DNA from: Spongiactinospora rosea
Lineage (GTDB): Bacteria > Actinomycetota > Actinomycetes > Streptosporangiales > Streptosporangiaceae
DNA length: 37,010 nucleotides
Direction of reading: 5' to 3'
Assembly (NCBI RefSeq): GCF_003315795.1
Contig: NZ_QMEY01000044.1
Coordinates: forward strand, 1 to 37,010
Positions 7,331 through 15,793 of the stretch are shown here, one piece after another. The translations under genes were made by a program, and so were the position numbers. The notes beneath the pieces were generated by a model. That model saw nothing but the letters and a program-made list of their open reading frames with translations, had not been told where the DNA came from and searched no databases. Position 1 is the stretch's first letter. The number at the start of each line of letters is the position of its first letter.

Positions 7331-7948
7331 CTATGAGGATTCCCGGTACAGGCCGCGTTTATTGATGTATTGCACGATCCCGTCGGGCACCAGATACCAG
7401 ATGGGCTCCCCGGCGCGCACCCGCTGGCGGCACTCCGAGGACGAGATCGCGAGAGCCGGGATCTCCACCAGACTGACCTTCCCCTCCGGGAGACCTGGGT
7501 CATGCAGCACATGACCCGGCCGGGTACAGCCTACGAAATGCGCGATGGTGAACAGCTCGTCAACATCTCGCCAGGAGAGTATCTGCGCGAGCGCGTCCGC
7601 TCCCGTTATGAAGTACAGCTCTACGCCGGGCCCATATATTCCGCAGATGTCACGCAGTGTGTCAATGGTGAAGGTGGGCCCAGGGCGGTCGATGTCCACC
7701 CGGCTCACCGAGAAGCGGGGGTTGGACGCCGTGGCGATGACGGTCATGAGGTAGCGGTCCTCGGGGGCGGAGACCGCCTGGGACGCCTTCTGCCACGGCC
7801 TGCCGGTGGGCACGAAGACGACCTCGTCGAGGTCGAAGTGATGGGCCACCTCGCTCGCGGCGACCAGGTGGCCGTGGTGGATGGGATCGAACGTGCCGCC
7901 CATGACCCCCACCCGCCGATGACCCTGGCCGTTCGGCGCGTTCATCAT
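7331..7948 (-). CDS. nadD: Nicotinate-nucleotide adenylyltransferase
   Basis: 205 aa. Transfers AMP from ATP to nicotinate mononucleotide in NAD synthesis. The nucleotidyltransferase signature GGTFDPIHHGHL (about residues 17-28) contains the HxGH ATP-binding motif. VFVPTGRPWQK follows, and the C-terminal SSSECRQRV corresponds to the family's ISSTxIR motif. Two ATGs at 7948 and 7945 and a third at 7960 are possible. I prefer 7948 because TATGGT sits exactly 7 nt before it and no start has a ribosome binding site, which suggests a leaderless mRNA. It is first gene of the nadD-rsfS-phosphatase unit and divergent from the M48 peptidase gene. Confidence 0.95.
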   Translation of the reverse strand: MMNAPNGQGHRRVGVMGGTFDPIHHGHLVAASEVAHHFDLDEVVFVPTGRPWQKASQAVSAPEDRYLMTVIATASNPRFSVSRVDIDRPGPTFTIDTLRDICGIYGPGVELYFITGADALAQILSWRDVDELFTIAHFVGCTRPGHVLHDPGLPEGKVSLVEIPALAISSSECRQRVRAGEPIWYLVPDGIVQYINKRGLYRESS

Positions 7949-7955
7949 GCAACGG

Positions 7956-7961
7956 ACCATA
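7956..7961 (-). promoter_or_regulatory. Candidate -10 for leaderless nadD
   Basis: TATGGT ends 7 nt before ATG 7948. The alternative ATG at 7960 would fall inside this element, so the element decides the start if it is real. Confidence 0.4.
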
Positions 7962-8030
7962 CGCGTCTCAATACGGTGGACTTGACTCGCCCCCGCCCTG
8001 TGACCCCGCGCGAAGGGCCCGCCGCCGACG

Positions 8031-8036
8031 TAGCAT
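8031..8036 (+). promoter_or_regulatory. Candidate -10 for leaderless M48 peptidase gene
   Basis: TAGCAT ends 7 nt before ATG 8044 and overlaps the alternative ATG at 8035. No Shine-Dalgarno sequence is present for either start. Confidence 0.4.
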
Positions 8037-8043
8037 GCCGGGC

Positions 8044-9057
8044 ATGACGACCACCCCGGATCGAAACCGAGTACAGCTTGCCGGTATCTCGTCCCGCGCC
8101 TACGAACACCCCGCCGACCGGTCCGCGCTGGTCGCCTTGCGTTCGCTGAGCGGGTTCGACACCGTTCTCAAGCAGATGTCAGGACTGATCAGTGAGCGCC
8201 GCCTGCGCCTGATCTACCTCGCCTCGGCGGTCCGCACCAGCGAAACGCAGTTCCGTGCCCTCCACGACATGGGCCGGGACGCCGCCTACATTCTCGACCT
8301 GCGCCGCATCCCGGAGGTCTATGTCCAGCAGGACCCAAGTGTCAACGCCAAGGCGATCGGCTTCGACGACCCGTTCATCGTCGTCACCACCGGCCTCCTC
8401 AACCTCATGGACGAGGAGGAGCAGCGGTTCGTCATCGGCCACGAGACCGCGCACATCCTGTCCGGGCACGCCGTCTACCGGACCATGCTCGACATCCTCA
8501 CCCGCCTGGCCACCCGGGTGGCGTGGATCCCGCTCGGCTACATCGGGCTGCGGGCGATCGTGGCCGGCCTTGAGGAGTGGTACCGCAAGTCCGAGCTCTC
8601 CGCCGACCGTGGCGGCCTGCTCTGCGGCCAGGACCCCGAGGCGGCGCTGCGCGCGCTGATGAAGCTGGCCGGCGGGTCGCGCCTGCACGAGATGAACGTC
8701 GAGGCGTTCCTCGACCAGGCCAGGGAGTACGACACGGGCGGCGACGTCCGCGACGGCTTCCTGAAGGTCCTCAACCTCCTCGGCACCACCCACCCGTTCG
8801 CCGTGGCCAGGGTCGCCGAGCTGGACAAGTGGCGGCGCAGCGGCGAGTACGAGCGGATCCTCGGCGGCGACTACCCGCGCCGGGAGGACGACGCCAACGC
8901 CAAGATCTCCGAAGAGGTCAAGGCCGCCGCGCGTTCCTACCGCGAGTCGTGGTCGCAGTCCCAGGACCCCTTCATCGGCGTCCTGCGCGACGTCGCCGAG
9001 GGCGCGGTGCACGCGGGCGAGCGGATCTTCAACCGCTTCGCGCGCCGGGACGGCTGA
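8044..9057 (+). CDS. M48 family zinc metallopeptidase
   Basis: 337 aa. The HExxH zinc motif is HETAH at residues 133-137 in the context VIGHETAHILSGH. The third ligand glutamate lies in KSELSADRGG near residue 184, matching the M48 (HtpX/Ste24) arrangement. A hydrophobic stretch TRVAWIPLGYIGLRAIV lies between these sites and may associate with the membrane, but there is no N-terminal signal anchor as in HtpX. The C-terminal third is charged and helical. It is probably a cytosolic or peripheral protease in protein quality control; the substrate is unknown. It is convergent with the Ser/Thr kinase gene (22-bp gap) and divergent from nadD. ATG 8035 is the other possible start. Confidence 0.88.
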   Translation: MTTTPDRNRVQLAGISSRAYEHPADRSALVALRSLSGFDTVLKQMSGLISERRLRLIYLASAVRTSETQFRALHDMGRDAAYILDLRRIPEVYVQQDPSVNAKAIGFDDPFIVVTTGLLNLMDEEEQRFVIGHETAHILSGHAVYRTMLDILTRLATRVAWIPLGYIGLRAIVAGLEEWYRKSELSADRGGLLCGQDPEAALRALMKLAGGSRLHEMNVEAFLDQAREYDTGGDVRDGFLKVLNLLGTTHPFAVARVAELDKWRRSGEYERILGGDYPRREDDANAKISEEVKAAARSYRESWSQSQDPFIGVLRDVAEGAVHAGERIFNRFARRDG

Positions 9058-9079
9058 GCGTCGGGCGGGTCGAGAGCCG

Positions 9080-10963
9080 TCAGAGCAGGAGGGAGATGAC
9101 GCGCACGGTCGCGGCGCACAGCGCGACGAACCCGCCCAGTACGGCCAGCGCGCGCAACCCCTCCCTCCGCAACTCCGGCAGCGCCGGACCGACCCGCTCG
9201 ATCTCCCGGCCGATGATCGCCCCGCACACCACGGCGAACACCACCCCGGCGACGGTCACCGGCACCGGCTCCTCCCACCAGACCGGTCCGAGGTGACCGC
9301 CGGACACCGCCCAGAGCGTCAGGCCCGCCGCGCCCGCGGCGGGCACTCCAGGCCAGAGCACCGCGCTCAGCGCCGAGACGGCCAGCGTGAGCGGGAAGGA
9401 CACCACCCGCAGGATGCGCCGGGCCGGAGCCGATCGGCGCTTGCGCACCGACCAGTGGCCGAGCCAGATGGTGCGGACCAGCACGACGAAGACGGCGGTG
9501 AGCACGGGCGTGACCGGGGCCCAGATCACCGACGCCACGACGCACGGCGCGGCCAGTACGGCGAGCACCAGCAGCGCCGCGTTGCCGGCCGGGAGCGGCC
9601 CCGTGCTCGTACGCCGCACCGCCCGCCTGGCCCTGACCTGCACACCGGCCGTCGCGCCCCGGCCGCCGTCCATGGCGGCCTTGACACCGGCCTTCGTGCC
9701 CCTGCCGCCGTCCACGGCAGCCTTGGCCCGGCCTTCCGCAACGCCCCTGCCGCCGCCGTCCGCGGCGCCCTTGCCCCGGCCCTCCAGCGCGGTCCTGCCG
9801 CCTTCGGCGCCGCCCTTGACCCTGCCGGTCTTCTCGGGGGAGGCGGTGGCGACCCTGATGTCCTCGCGCGGCTCGGCGGCGCCCGTCCTGCCCCGGCCGG
9901 GGGCCTTGACCGCCTCCGCCTCCTTGCCGCGGGCCTCCGCGGCCGCCGCGGCGGCGACCCTGCGCCTGCCGCCGCCCGGTACGCCCTCCTCGGCCGCGGA
10001 CGCCTGCTCGGGCTCCCCGCGGCGCGGCGGGCGCGCCGAAGCCGTTCTGGCTCCGCCCCGCTTGACCCCGGGCACGCCCTCGGCCAGGTCGGTGGCGACG
10101 GCGGCCGGCTCGTCCGTGATCGGCGGCCCCGCCTCGGCCGCGCCGCCCTCGTCGGCACCGGACACGCGTGTCGCCTTGGCCAGCCTGGTCAGGCGGTCGG
10201 CGAGCAGGGCGGCGGTGGGCCGTTTGGCCGGGCTGCGGTTGAGCCCCGCCTTGATCAGCGGCAGCAGCGCCGCGGGCACGCCTTCGAGGTCGGCCTGGCC
10301 GTTCAGGATCGCGTACATCAGCGCCTCGGCGGTGCCCCCGGAGAAGGTCGGCCGGCCGGTGCCCGCGAACGCGATGGTCGCGGCCCAGGCGTAGACGTCG
10401 GCGGGCTGCCCGACCGGCTCGTCGGCGAACAGCTCGGGCGCGGCGTAGCCGGGGGTGCCGAGGAAGGTGCCGGTCATGGTGAGCCGGGTGGCGTCCACGA
10501 GCTGGGCGATGCCGAAGTCGATCAGGATCGGCCCCTCCGGGCCGATCAGCACGTTGCCGGGCTTCATGTCGCGGTGGACCACGCCCGCGGCGTGGATGAT
10601 GGCCAGCGCCGTCGTCATCCGCAGCGCCAGCTCGACCAGCTCGGCCTGCTCGAACGGCCCGTCCCTGCGCACCCGCTCCAGCAGCGTCTCGCCGTCGATG
10701 TGCTCCATGACCAGGTAGGGCCGCCGGGCCCGCAGGTCGGCGTCGAGCACGCGGGCGACATAGGGGCTCTCGACCCGGCGGAGCGCGCGAACCTCGCGTT
10801 CCAGCCGTAATCTGGCCTCCGCGTCGTAGTCCGGCGAATCGCGCAGCAGCTTCACGGCGACACGATCACCGCGCCGGGTGCTCGCGAGGTAGACCTCGCC
10901 CATGGCCCCTCGGCCGAGCCTCTCCAGCAGGGTGTACGGCCCGACCCGGCCGAGCTTGCCCAC
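9080..10963 (-). CDS. Hanks-type Ser/Thr protein kinase with multi-pass membrane tail
   Basis: 627 aa. The kinase domain occupies about residues 8-265: glycine loop LGRGAMGEVYLA (16-27), ATP Lys38 in VAVKLL, catalytic loop HRDMKPGN (130-137), DFG at 149-151, and an activation loop with several Thr (TRLTMTGTFLGTPGYAAPE) suited to autophosphorylation. A roughly 180-residue Ala/Gly/Lys/Arg linker with irregular GGRG-type repeats follows. The last 165 residues hold about five hydrophobic segments. This differs from PknB-type kinases, which have one membrane helix and extracellular PASTA domains. GTG at 10963 has a GGAGGG a few nt upstream. An 18-bp palindrome and a candidate -10 lie before it. 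Confidence 0.93.
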   Translation of the reverse strand: MGKLGRVGPYTLLERLGRGAMGEVYLASTRRGDRVAVKLLRDSPDYDAEARLRLEREVRALRRVESPYVARVLDADLRARRPYLVMEHIDGETLLERVRRDGPFEQAELVELALRMTTALAIIHAAGVVHRDMKPGNVLIGPEGPILIDFGIAQLVDATRLTMTGTFLGTPGYAAPELFADEPVGQPADVYAWAATIAFAGTGRPTFSGGTAEALMYAILNGQADLEGVPAALLPLIKAGLNRSPAKRPTAALLADRLTRLAKATRVSGADEGGAAEAGPPITDEPAAVATDLAEGVPGVKRGGARTASARPPRRGEPEQASAAEEGVPGGGRRRVAAAAAAEARGKEAEAVKAPGRGRTGAAEPREDIRVATASPEKTGRVKGGAEGGRTALEGRGKGAADGGGRGVAEGRAKAAVDGGRGTKAGVKAAMDGGRGATAGVQVRARRAVRRTSTGPLPAGNAALLVLAVLAAPCVVASVIWAPVTPVLTAVFVVLVRTIWLGHWSVRKRRSAPARRILRVVSFPLTLAVSALSAVLWPGVPAAGAAGLTLWAVSGGHLGPVWWEEPVPVTVAGVVFAVVCGAIIGREIERVGPALPELRREGLRALAVLGGFVALCAATVRVISLLL

Positions 10964-10998
10964 GCTCCCTCCTCGCCCGGCGCCTCCTCAGGGCCCAC

Positions 10999-11004
10999 AC
11001 CCTA
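10999..11004 (-). promoter_or_regulatory. Candidate -10 of the kinase gene
   Basis: TAGGGT (TAnnnT) lies 35 nt before the kinase start, leaving room for the GGAGGG ribosome binding site. There is no good -35. The palindrome at 11027-11044 would overlap or abut the -35 position. Confidence 0.35.
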
Positions 11005-11026
11005 GTGCAGCCCCGCCCGGATAGGC

Positions 11027-11044
11027 CGTACGGCGCGCCGTACG
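11027..11044. promoter_or_regulatory. 18-bp perfect palindrome, candidate operator
   Basis: CGTACGGCGCGCCGTACG is a perfect palindrome with no loop. It lies between the doxX-like gene and the kinase gene and starts 22 nt upstream of the TAGGGT element. A loop-less symmetric site here looks like a binding site for a dimeric regulator rather than a terminator. Confidence 0.45.
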
Positions 11045-11066
11045 CGGAAAATGGGCGCAATGTACT

Positions 11067-11834
11067 TCAACGAGAGCCGGATTCGCCTTCGCTGCGCCGC
11101 CCGCCCGGCTCGTCCGGTGCCGGGGGCGCGGCATGGCGGCCGGTCGAGGTCTGCCGCGCCGTCGCGGGCCAGTCGCCCAGCGACCCCGGTGCGGCCTTCG
11201 GCGGCCCGCCGCGCTCGGTCTCGTCGGCCTGGTCGGCCAGATGGGCGGTGTCGCCGCCTTCGGCCCGCCGCTCGGAGCCGACGCCCCCCGCCGGCCGCTC
11301 GGACTCGTCGGCCAGGTCGGCGAAGTGCGCCGGATCGCCGTCGTCGGCACGGCCCTCGCCCTGCCGCTCTGCCCCGCCGTACCAGGCTCCCGGGGTGACC
11401 TCGTCGGCCTCCCTGCGCCTGCGCTCCCGGCGCCGCCCGAAGATCAGATGGTCAAGGCTGAACCGGCCCGCGCCGCCCGCCGCGAGCAGCAGCACCGCCG
11501 AACCCAGCCCGCCGACCAGCTCGAACCCGCCGTCGGAGATGAAGATGCCGTTGCGGGCGTGCACGAAGATCGCCGCCGCCGCGCAGACCACGGCGAGCAG
11601 GAGCGCGGCCAGCGGCGTGACCAGCCCGAGGATCAGCAGCGCCCCGCCGACCAGCTCCACCGCCATGGTGAACCCCGCCGCGACCTGCGGCATCGGGATC
11701 CCCATCTCGGCGAACCCCGCCGCCGTGGGCCCCACCCCGCCCGCTTTGATCTTCTGCAGGCCGTGCGCCATGAAGATGACGCCCACGATCAGCCGGGCGA
11801 TCAGCGCCGCGATGTCGTAAAGCCACCGTCTCAC
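11067..11834 (-). CDS. DoxX family membrane protein
   Basis: 255 aa. The first 135 residues are a DoxX-type four-helix membrane domain: ARLIVGVIFMAHGLQKI, then GFTMAVELVGGALLILGL, LAALLLAVVCAAAAIFV, and the fourth region LVGGLGSAVLLLAAGG. The remaining 115 residues are hydrophilic and charged, with an internal duplication (GDPAHFADLADESERP and GDTAHLADQADETERG), and have no counterpart in short DoxX proteins. I chose GTG at 11834 over GTG at 11843 because a GAAGGGGGG ribosome binding site is 8 nt upstream and it overlaps the stop of a small upstream ORF as GTGA. The molecular function of DoxX proteins is uncertain. Confidence 0.85.
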   Translation of the reverse strand: MRRWLYDIAALIARLIVGVIFMAHGLQKIKAGGVGPTAAGFAEMGIPMPQVAAGFTMAVELVGGALLILGLVTPLAALLLAVVCAAAAIFVHARNGIFISDGGFELVGGLGSAVLLLAAGGAGRFSLDHLIFGRRRERRRREADEVTPGAWYGGAERQGEGRADDGDPAHFADLADESERPAGGVGSERRAEGGDTAHLADQADETERGGPPKAAPGSLGDWPATARQTSTGRHAAPPAPDEPGGRRSEGESGSR

Positions 11835-11902
11835 GGCCGCCACCCCCCTTCGGGGCGAAGGGCGACGCGGCCGGTCGGGTCAAAAGCGACGACAAGCTCC
11901 AT
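11831..11902 (-). CDS. Candidate 23-aa upstream ORF coupled to the DoxX gene
   Basis: ATG at 11902 opens a 23-codon frame whose TGA overlaps the DoxX GTG start by 4 nt (GTGA), the same coupling seen at other junctions in this window. Third-position GC is high (about 17 of 22 codons), consistent with coding. The AGGAG before it is only 2-3 nt from the ATG, closer than ideal. The peptide begins MELVVAFDPTGRVAL and resembles nothing I know. Confidence 0.35.
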   Translation of the reverse strand: MELVVAFDPTGRVALRPEGGWRP

Positions 11903-11954
11903 GACTCCTAGTAAACGCCATAACAGGCCGATTACCTAGAGCGACACACCGATT

Positions 11955-13241
11955 TCAGTCCGCCACAGGTGCGATGACCGTGCCCGCCGAGGTGCGGAGA
12001 TGCCCGTCCCCGACGTAGATCCACTTGGTGGAGGTGAGCTCGGGCAGCCCCATCGGGCCGCGCGCGTGCAGCTTCTGGGTGGAGATGCCGATCTCCGCGC
12101 CGAAGCCGAACTCCCCGCCGTCGGTGAACCGCGTGGAGGCGTTGACCGCCACCGCCGCCGAGTCGACCAGCGCCACGAACCGGCGGGCCGCCCGCTGCGA
12201 GCGCGTGACGATCGCCTCGGTGTGCGCCGAGCCGTACTTCCTGATGTGCGCGACGGCGTCGTCCAGCGAGTCGACGACGGCGGCGGCCAGGTCGAGCGAG
12301 AGGTATTCGGTGTAGTAGTCGTCCTCGGTCGCGGCGACCACCTGACCGTGGGCGGCCACCCGCTCGTCGCCGTGCACGGTCACGCCCGCCTCGGCCAGCG
12401 CGGCCAGCGCCCGGGGCAGGAACTCCGCCGCCACGTCGGCGTGCACCAGCACCGTCTCTGCCGCGTTGCACACCGAGGGCCGCTGGGCCTTGGCGTTGAG
12501 CAGGATCTCCACGGCCAGCGGCACGTCGGCGTCGGCATCGACGTACACGTGGCAGTTGCCCACCCCGGTCTCGATCACCGGCACGGTGGACTCCTCCACC
12601 ACCGAGTTGATCAGCGACGCGCCGCCGCGCGGGATCAGCACGTCCACCAGGCCGCGGGCGCGCATCAGGTGCTTGACCGACTCGCGGGTCAGGCCCGGCA
12701 CGAGCTGCACCGCGTCGGCCGGGACGCCGGTACCGGCCAGCGCGTCCCGCATCACGCCGACCAGCGCCACGTTGGAGGAGTAGGCGCTGGAGGAGCCGCG
12801 CAGCAGCGTGGCGTTGCCGCTCTTCAGGCACAGCGCCGCGGCGTCCACCGTGACGTTGGGGCGGCCCTCGTAGATGATGCCGACCACGCCGAGCGGCACC
12901 CTGACCTGGCGCAGCTCCAGCCCGTTGGGCAGCGTGCCGCCGCGCACCACCTCGCCGACCGGGTCGGGGAGGTCGGCGATCTCAAGGACGGCCTGGGCGA
13001 TCTTCTCGACCCGCTCAGGGTCGAGCCGGAGACGGTCGATCATGGCCTCGGACAGGCCGCCCTCGCGGGCCCGCGCCACGTCGGCGGCGTTGGCCTCGAC
13101 CAGCTCCGCGGACCGCGCGACCAGCGCGTCCGCGATGGCCCGCAGCGCGGCGTCCTTCACCGCCCTGGGCAGCGGCGCCAGCTCGGCGCTCGCCTCTCTG
13201 GCGGCCGTGGCCACCGCGCGGAACTCGGCTGCATCAGACAT
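11955..13241 (-). CDS. proA: Gamma-glutamyl phosphate reductase
   Basis: 428 aa. Reduces gamma-glutamyl phosphate with NADPH to glutamate semialdehyde, the second step of proline synthesis. The aldehyde-dehydrogenase fold is full length. Visible are VPLGVVGIIYEGRPNVTVDA near residue 110, LCLKSGNATLLRGS, PRGGASLINSVV, and the catalytic Cys in KAQRPSVCNAAETVL near residue 255. ATG at 13241 has TGGAG 6 nt upstream and overlaps the end of proB by 8 nt, which suggests coupled translation of two enzymes that pass a labile intermediate. The longer frame from 13283 lies inside proB and is rejected. Confidence 0.97.
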   Translation of the reverse strand: MSDAAEFRAVATAAREASAELAPLPRAVKDAALRAIADALVARSAELVEANAADVARAREGGLSEAMIDRLRLDPERVEKIAQAVLEIADLPDPVGEVVRGGTLPNGLELRQVRVPLGVVGIIYEGRPNVTVDAAALCLKSGNATLLRGSSSAYSSNVALVGVMRDALAGTGVPADAVQLVPGLTRESVKHLMRARGLVDVLIPRGGASLINSVVEESTVPVIETGVGNCHVYVDADADVPLAVEILLNAKAQRPSVCNAAETVLVHADVAAEFLPRALAALAEAGVTVHGDERVAAHGQVVAATEDDYYTEYLSLDLAAAVVDSLDDAVAHIRKYGSAHTEAIVTRSQRAARRFVALVDSAAVAVNASTRFTDGGEFGFGAEIGISTQKLHARGPMGLPELTSTKWIYVGDGHLRTSAGTVIAPVAD

Positions 13242-14379
13242 GGGACGCTCCAGAAAGATCAGGCTCAAGCAGGACGATGTCATCGCGGTGGATCAGCTCG
13301 CGCTCGTACTCGGGCCCCAGCGAGCCGGCCAGCTCCCTGGTGGACCGGCCGAGCAGGCCGGGGATCTCCGCGGAGTCGAAGTTGACCAGCCCGCGGGCCA
13401 CCGCGTCGCCGTGCGGGCCGCACAGGTCGACCGGGTCGCCCGCGCTGAAGTCGCCCTCCACCGCGGTCACTCCGGCGGGCAGCAACGACATCCGCCGCCC
13501 CACCACGGCCTCCACCGCGCCGTGGTCGAGGTGCAGCCGCCCGCGGCCGGTGGCCGCGTGGGCCAGCCACAGCAGCCGGGTGCCGGGGTGTCTGCCGTCG
13601 GGGTGGAAGTAGGTGCCGACGTCGGCTCCGGCGAGCGCCTGGGCGGCGTGCGCGGCGGCGGTCAGCACCACGGGAACGCCGGCCCCGGTGGCGATCCGCG
13701 CGGCCTGGACCTTGGTCACCATGCCGCCGGTGCCCACCCGGCCGGACCGGCCCAGCTCCACGTCCGCGAGGTCGGCGGGACCGCGTACGTCGGTGAGCCG
13801 GTTGGCCCCGCCGGGACGGCGCGGGTCGCCGTCGTACAGGGCGTCCACGTCGGACAGCAGCAGCAGGGCGTCGGCGTGCATCAGGTGGGTGACCAGGGCG
13901 GCCAGCCGGTCGTTGTCGCCGAACCTGATCTCGTCGGTGGCCACCGTGTCGTTCTCGTTGACCACGGGCACGATGCCCAGCTCAAGGAGGCGGTCCAGGG
14001 TGCGCTGGGCGTTCCTGTGGTGGGAGCGGCGCATCATGTCGTCGGCGGTCAGCAGCACCTGGCCGACGCGCAGGCCGTACCGGGCGAAGGAGGAGGTGTA
14101 GCGGGCGATGAGCACGCCCTGCCCGACCGACGCGGCGGCCTGCTGGGTGGCCAGGTCGCGGGGCCGGGTGGGCAGGCCGAGGGGACCGAGCCCGGCGGCG
14201 ATGGCGCCGGAGGAGACCAGCACGATCTGCGTGCCACCGGCCCGGCGCGCGGCCAGTACGTCCACCAGCGCGTCGACGCGGTCTCCGTCGATCATCCCCT
14301 GGGGGGTCGTCAGCGACGACGATCCCACCTTGACCACAAGGCGGGACGCGGTACGCAGCCCCCCGCGCTCAGCATTCAC
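13234..14379 (-). CDS. proB: Glutamate 5-kinase
   Basis: 381 aa. Phosphorylates glutamate, the first and feedback-controlled step of proline synthesis. The amino-acid kinase domain starts at RLVVKVGSSSLT and contains QIVLVSSGAIAAGLG, the glutamate-site VPVVNENDTVATDEI with FGDNDRLAALV, and VGTGGMVTKVQAA. A C-terminal PUA domain of about 100 residues (from LHLDHGAVEA) is present, as in E. coli ProB. GTG at 14379 is preceded by GGGGA about 6 nt upstream; the open frame continues to 14814 inside obgE but has no family similarity there. It sits 28 bp after obgE and overlaps proA. Confidence 0.97.
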   Translation of the reverse strand: MNAERGGLRTASRLVVKVGSSSLTTPQGMIDGDRVDALVDVLAARRAGGTQIVLVSSGAIAAGLGPLGLPTRPRDLATQQAAASVGQGVLIARYTSSFARYGLRVGQVLLTADDMMRRSHHRNAQRTLDRLLELGIVPVVNENDTVATDEIRFGDNDRLAALVTHLMHADALLLLSDVDALYDGDPRRPGGANRLTDVRGPADLADVELGRSGRVGTGGMVTKVQAARIATGAGVPVVLTAAAHAAQALAGADVGTYFHPDGRHPGTRLLWLAHAATGRGRLHLDHGAVEAVVGRRMSLLPAGVTAVEGDFSAGDPVDLCGPHGDAVARGLVNFDSAEIPGLLGRSTRELAGSLGPEYERELIHRDDIVLLEPDLSGASHV

Positions 14380-14407
14380 TCGCCGTCCCCATTTCCCTGT
14401 CGCGCTG

Positions 14408-15760
14408 TCATCCGATTCTGCTGTCCGACCCGCGCGGACCCCGGCGCGGCACGCCGCCGCCGACCGAAGGCCGCCAGTCGAACACGTAGCCGCCCTCCAT
14501 CGGGCCGATGACGACCTCCGCGCCCTCGGTGGCGCCCGCGTCGCGCAGCGCCTCCTCCACGCCGAGGCGTTCCAGCCGGTCGGCCAGGTAGCCGACGGCC
14601 TCGTCGTTGTTGAAGTCGGTCTGGCGGATCCACCGCTCCGGCTTCTCGCCGGTGACCTGGAAGGTGTCCTCGCCGACCCGGCGTACGGAAAAGCCCTCCT
14701 CGCCGAGCTGGCGCGGCCGGATGACCAGGCGCGTCGGCTCCTGCACGGGCGCGGCGGCGCGGAACGCGGCCACCATCTCGCCCATCGCGAAGGACAGCTC
14801 GCGCAGGCCCTCATGGCTGGCCGCCGACACGGTGAACACCCGCAGCCCGCGTTCCTTGAGCATCGGCGTGACCAGCTCGGCCAGCTCGCGGGCGTCGGGG
14901 ACGTCGGCCTTGTTGAGCACGACCAGGCGGGGGCGGTCGGACAGCTCGCCGTACGCGTGCAGCTCGGCCTCGATCACCTCGAAGTCGCTCAGCGGGTCCC
15001 TGCCGGGCTCCATGGTGGCGCAGTCCAGAACGTGCACGATGGTCGAGCAGCGCTCGACGTGCCGCAGGAACTCGTGCCCGAGGCCCCTGCCCTCCGACGC
15101 GCCGGGGATGAGGCCGGGCACGTCGGCGATGGTGAAGACGGTGTCGCCCGCGGTGACCACGCCGAGGTTGGGGACCAGGGTGGTGAACGGGTAGTCGGCG
15201 ATCTTCGGGCGGGCCGCCGACAGCGCGGCGATGAGCGAGGACTTGCCCGCGTTGGGGAAGCCGACCAGCGCCACGTCGGCGACGGTCTTCAGCTCCAGCA
15301 GGACGTCCAGCCGGTCGCCCGGCTCGCCGAGCAGCGCGAAGCCGGGGGCCTTGCGCTTGGTGGAGGCCAGCGCCGCGTTGCCGAGGCCGCCCTGCCCGCT
15401 GCTCGCCACCACGTAGCGGGTGCCGACGCCGACCATGTCCACCAGCACCTCGCCGGTGGCGGCGTTCTTGACCACGGTGCCGTTGGGCACCGGCAGCACG
15501 AGGTCCGCGCCGCGCGCGCCGTCCCGGTTGGAGCCCTCGCCCTGCCGGCCGTTCTGGGCGGCGCGGTGCGGACGGTGGTGGTAGTCGAGCAGGGTGGAGG
15601 TGTTGGCGTCGACCTCCAGGATCACGTCCCCGCCCCGCCCGCCGTTGCCGCCGTCGGGGCCGCCGAGCGGCTTGAACTTCTCCCTGTGGACGGACGCGCA
15701 GCCGTTCCCGCCGTCACCCGCCCGGACGTGGAGGACGACCTGGTCTACGAACTCGGCCAC
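14408..15760 (-). CDS. obgE: Obg family GTPase (large-subunit maturation / stringent response)
   Basis: 450 aa with all three Obg domains. The Gly-rich Obg fold covers residues 1-158 (DGGNGCASVHREKF, GGPDGGNGGRGGDVIL, GQGGLGNAALAS). The G domain has G1 GFPNAGKSS near residue 167, G3 DVPGLIPGAS and G4 NKAD. The C-terminal OCT domain is about residues 340-425 (FSVRRVGEDTFQVTG, DFNNDEAVGYLADRL). The last 25 residues are a short Arg/Gly-rich tail. GTG at 15760 has GGGAAG upstream. The gene follows rplU-rpmA, the classic order, and leads into proBA. A hairpin between rpmA and obgE probably lowers its expression relative to the ribosomal genes. Confidence 0.97.
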   Translation of the reverse strand: MAEFVDQVVLHVRAGDGGNGCASVHREKFKPLGGPDGGNGGRGGDVILEVDANTSTLLDYHHRPHRAAQNGRQGEGSNRDGARGADLVLPVPNGTVVKNAATGEVLVDMVGVGTRYVVASSGQGGLGNAALASTKRKAPGFALLGEPGDRLDVLLELKTVADVALVGFPNAGKSSLIAALSAARPKIADYPFTTLVPNLGVVTAGDTVFTIADVPGLIPGASEGRGLGHEFLRHVERCSTIVHVLDCATMEPGRDPLSDFEVIEAELHAYGELSDRPRLVVLNKADVPDARELAELVTPMLKERGLRVFTVSAASHEGLRELSFAMGEMVAAFRAAAPVQEPTRLVIRPRQLGEEGFSVRRVGEDTFQVTGEKPERWIRQTDFNNDEAVGYLADRLERLGVEEALRDAGATEGAEVVIGPMEGGYVFDWRPSVGGGVPRRGPRGSDSRIG

Positions 15761-15793
15761 TGTTGCTTCCCATCATGGTCTGTGAAGACACGA

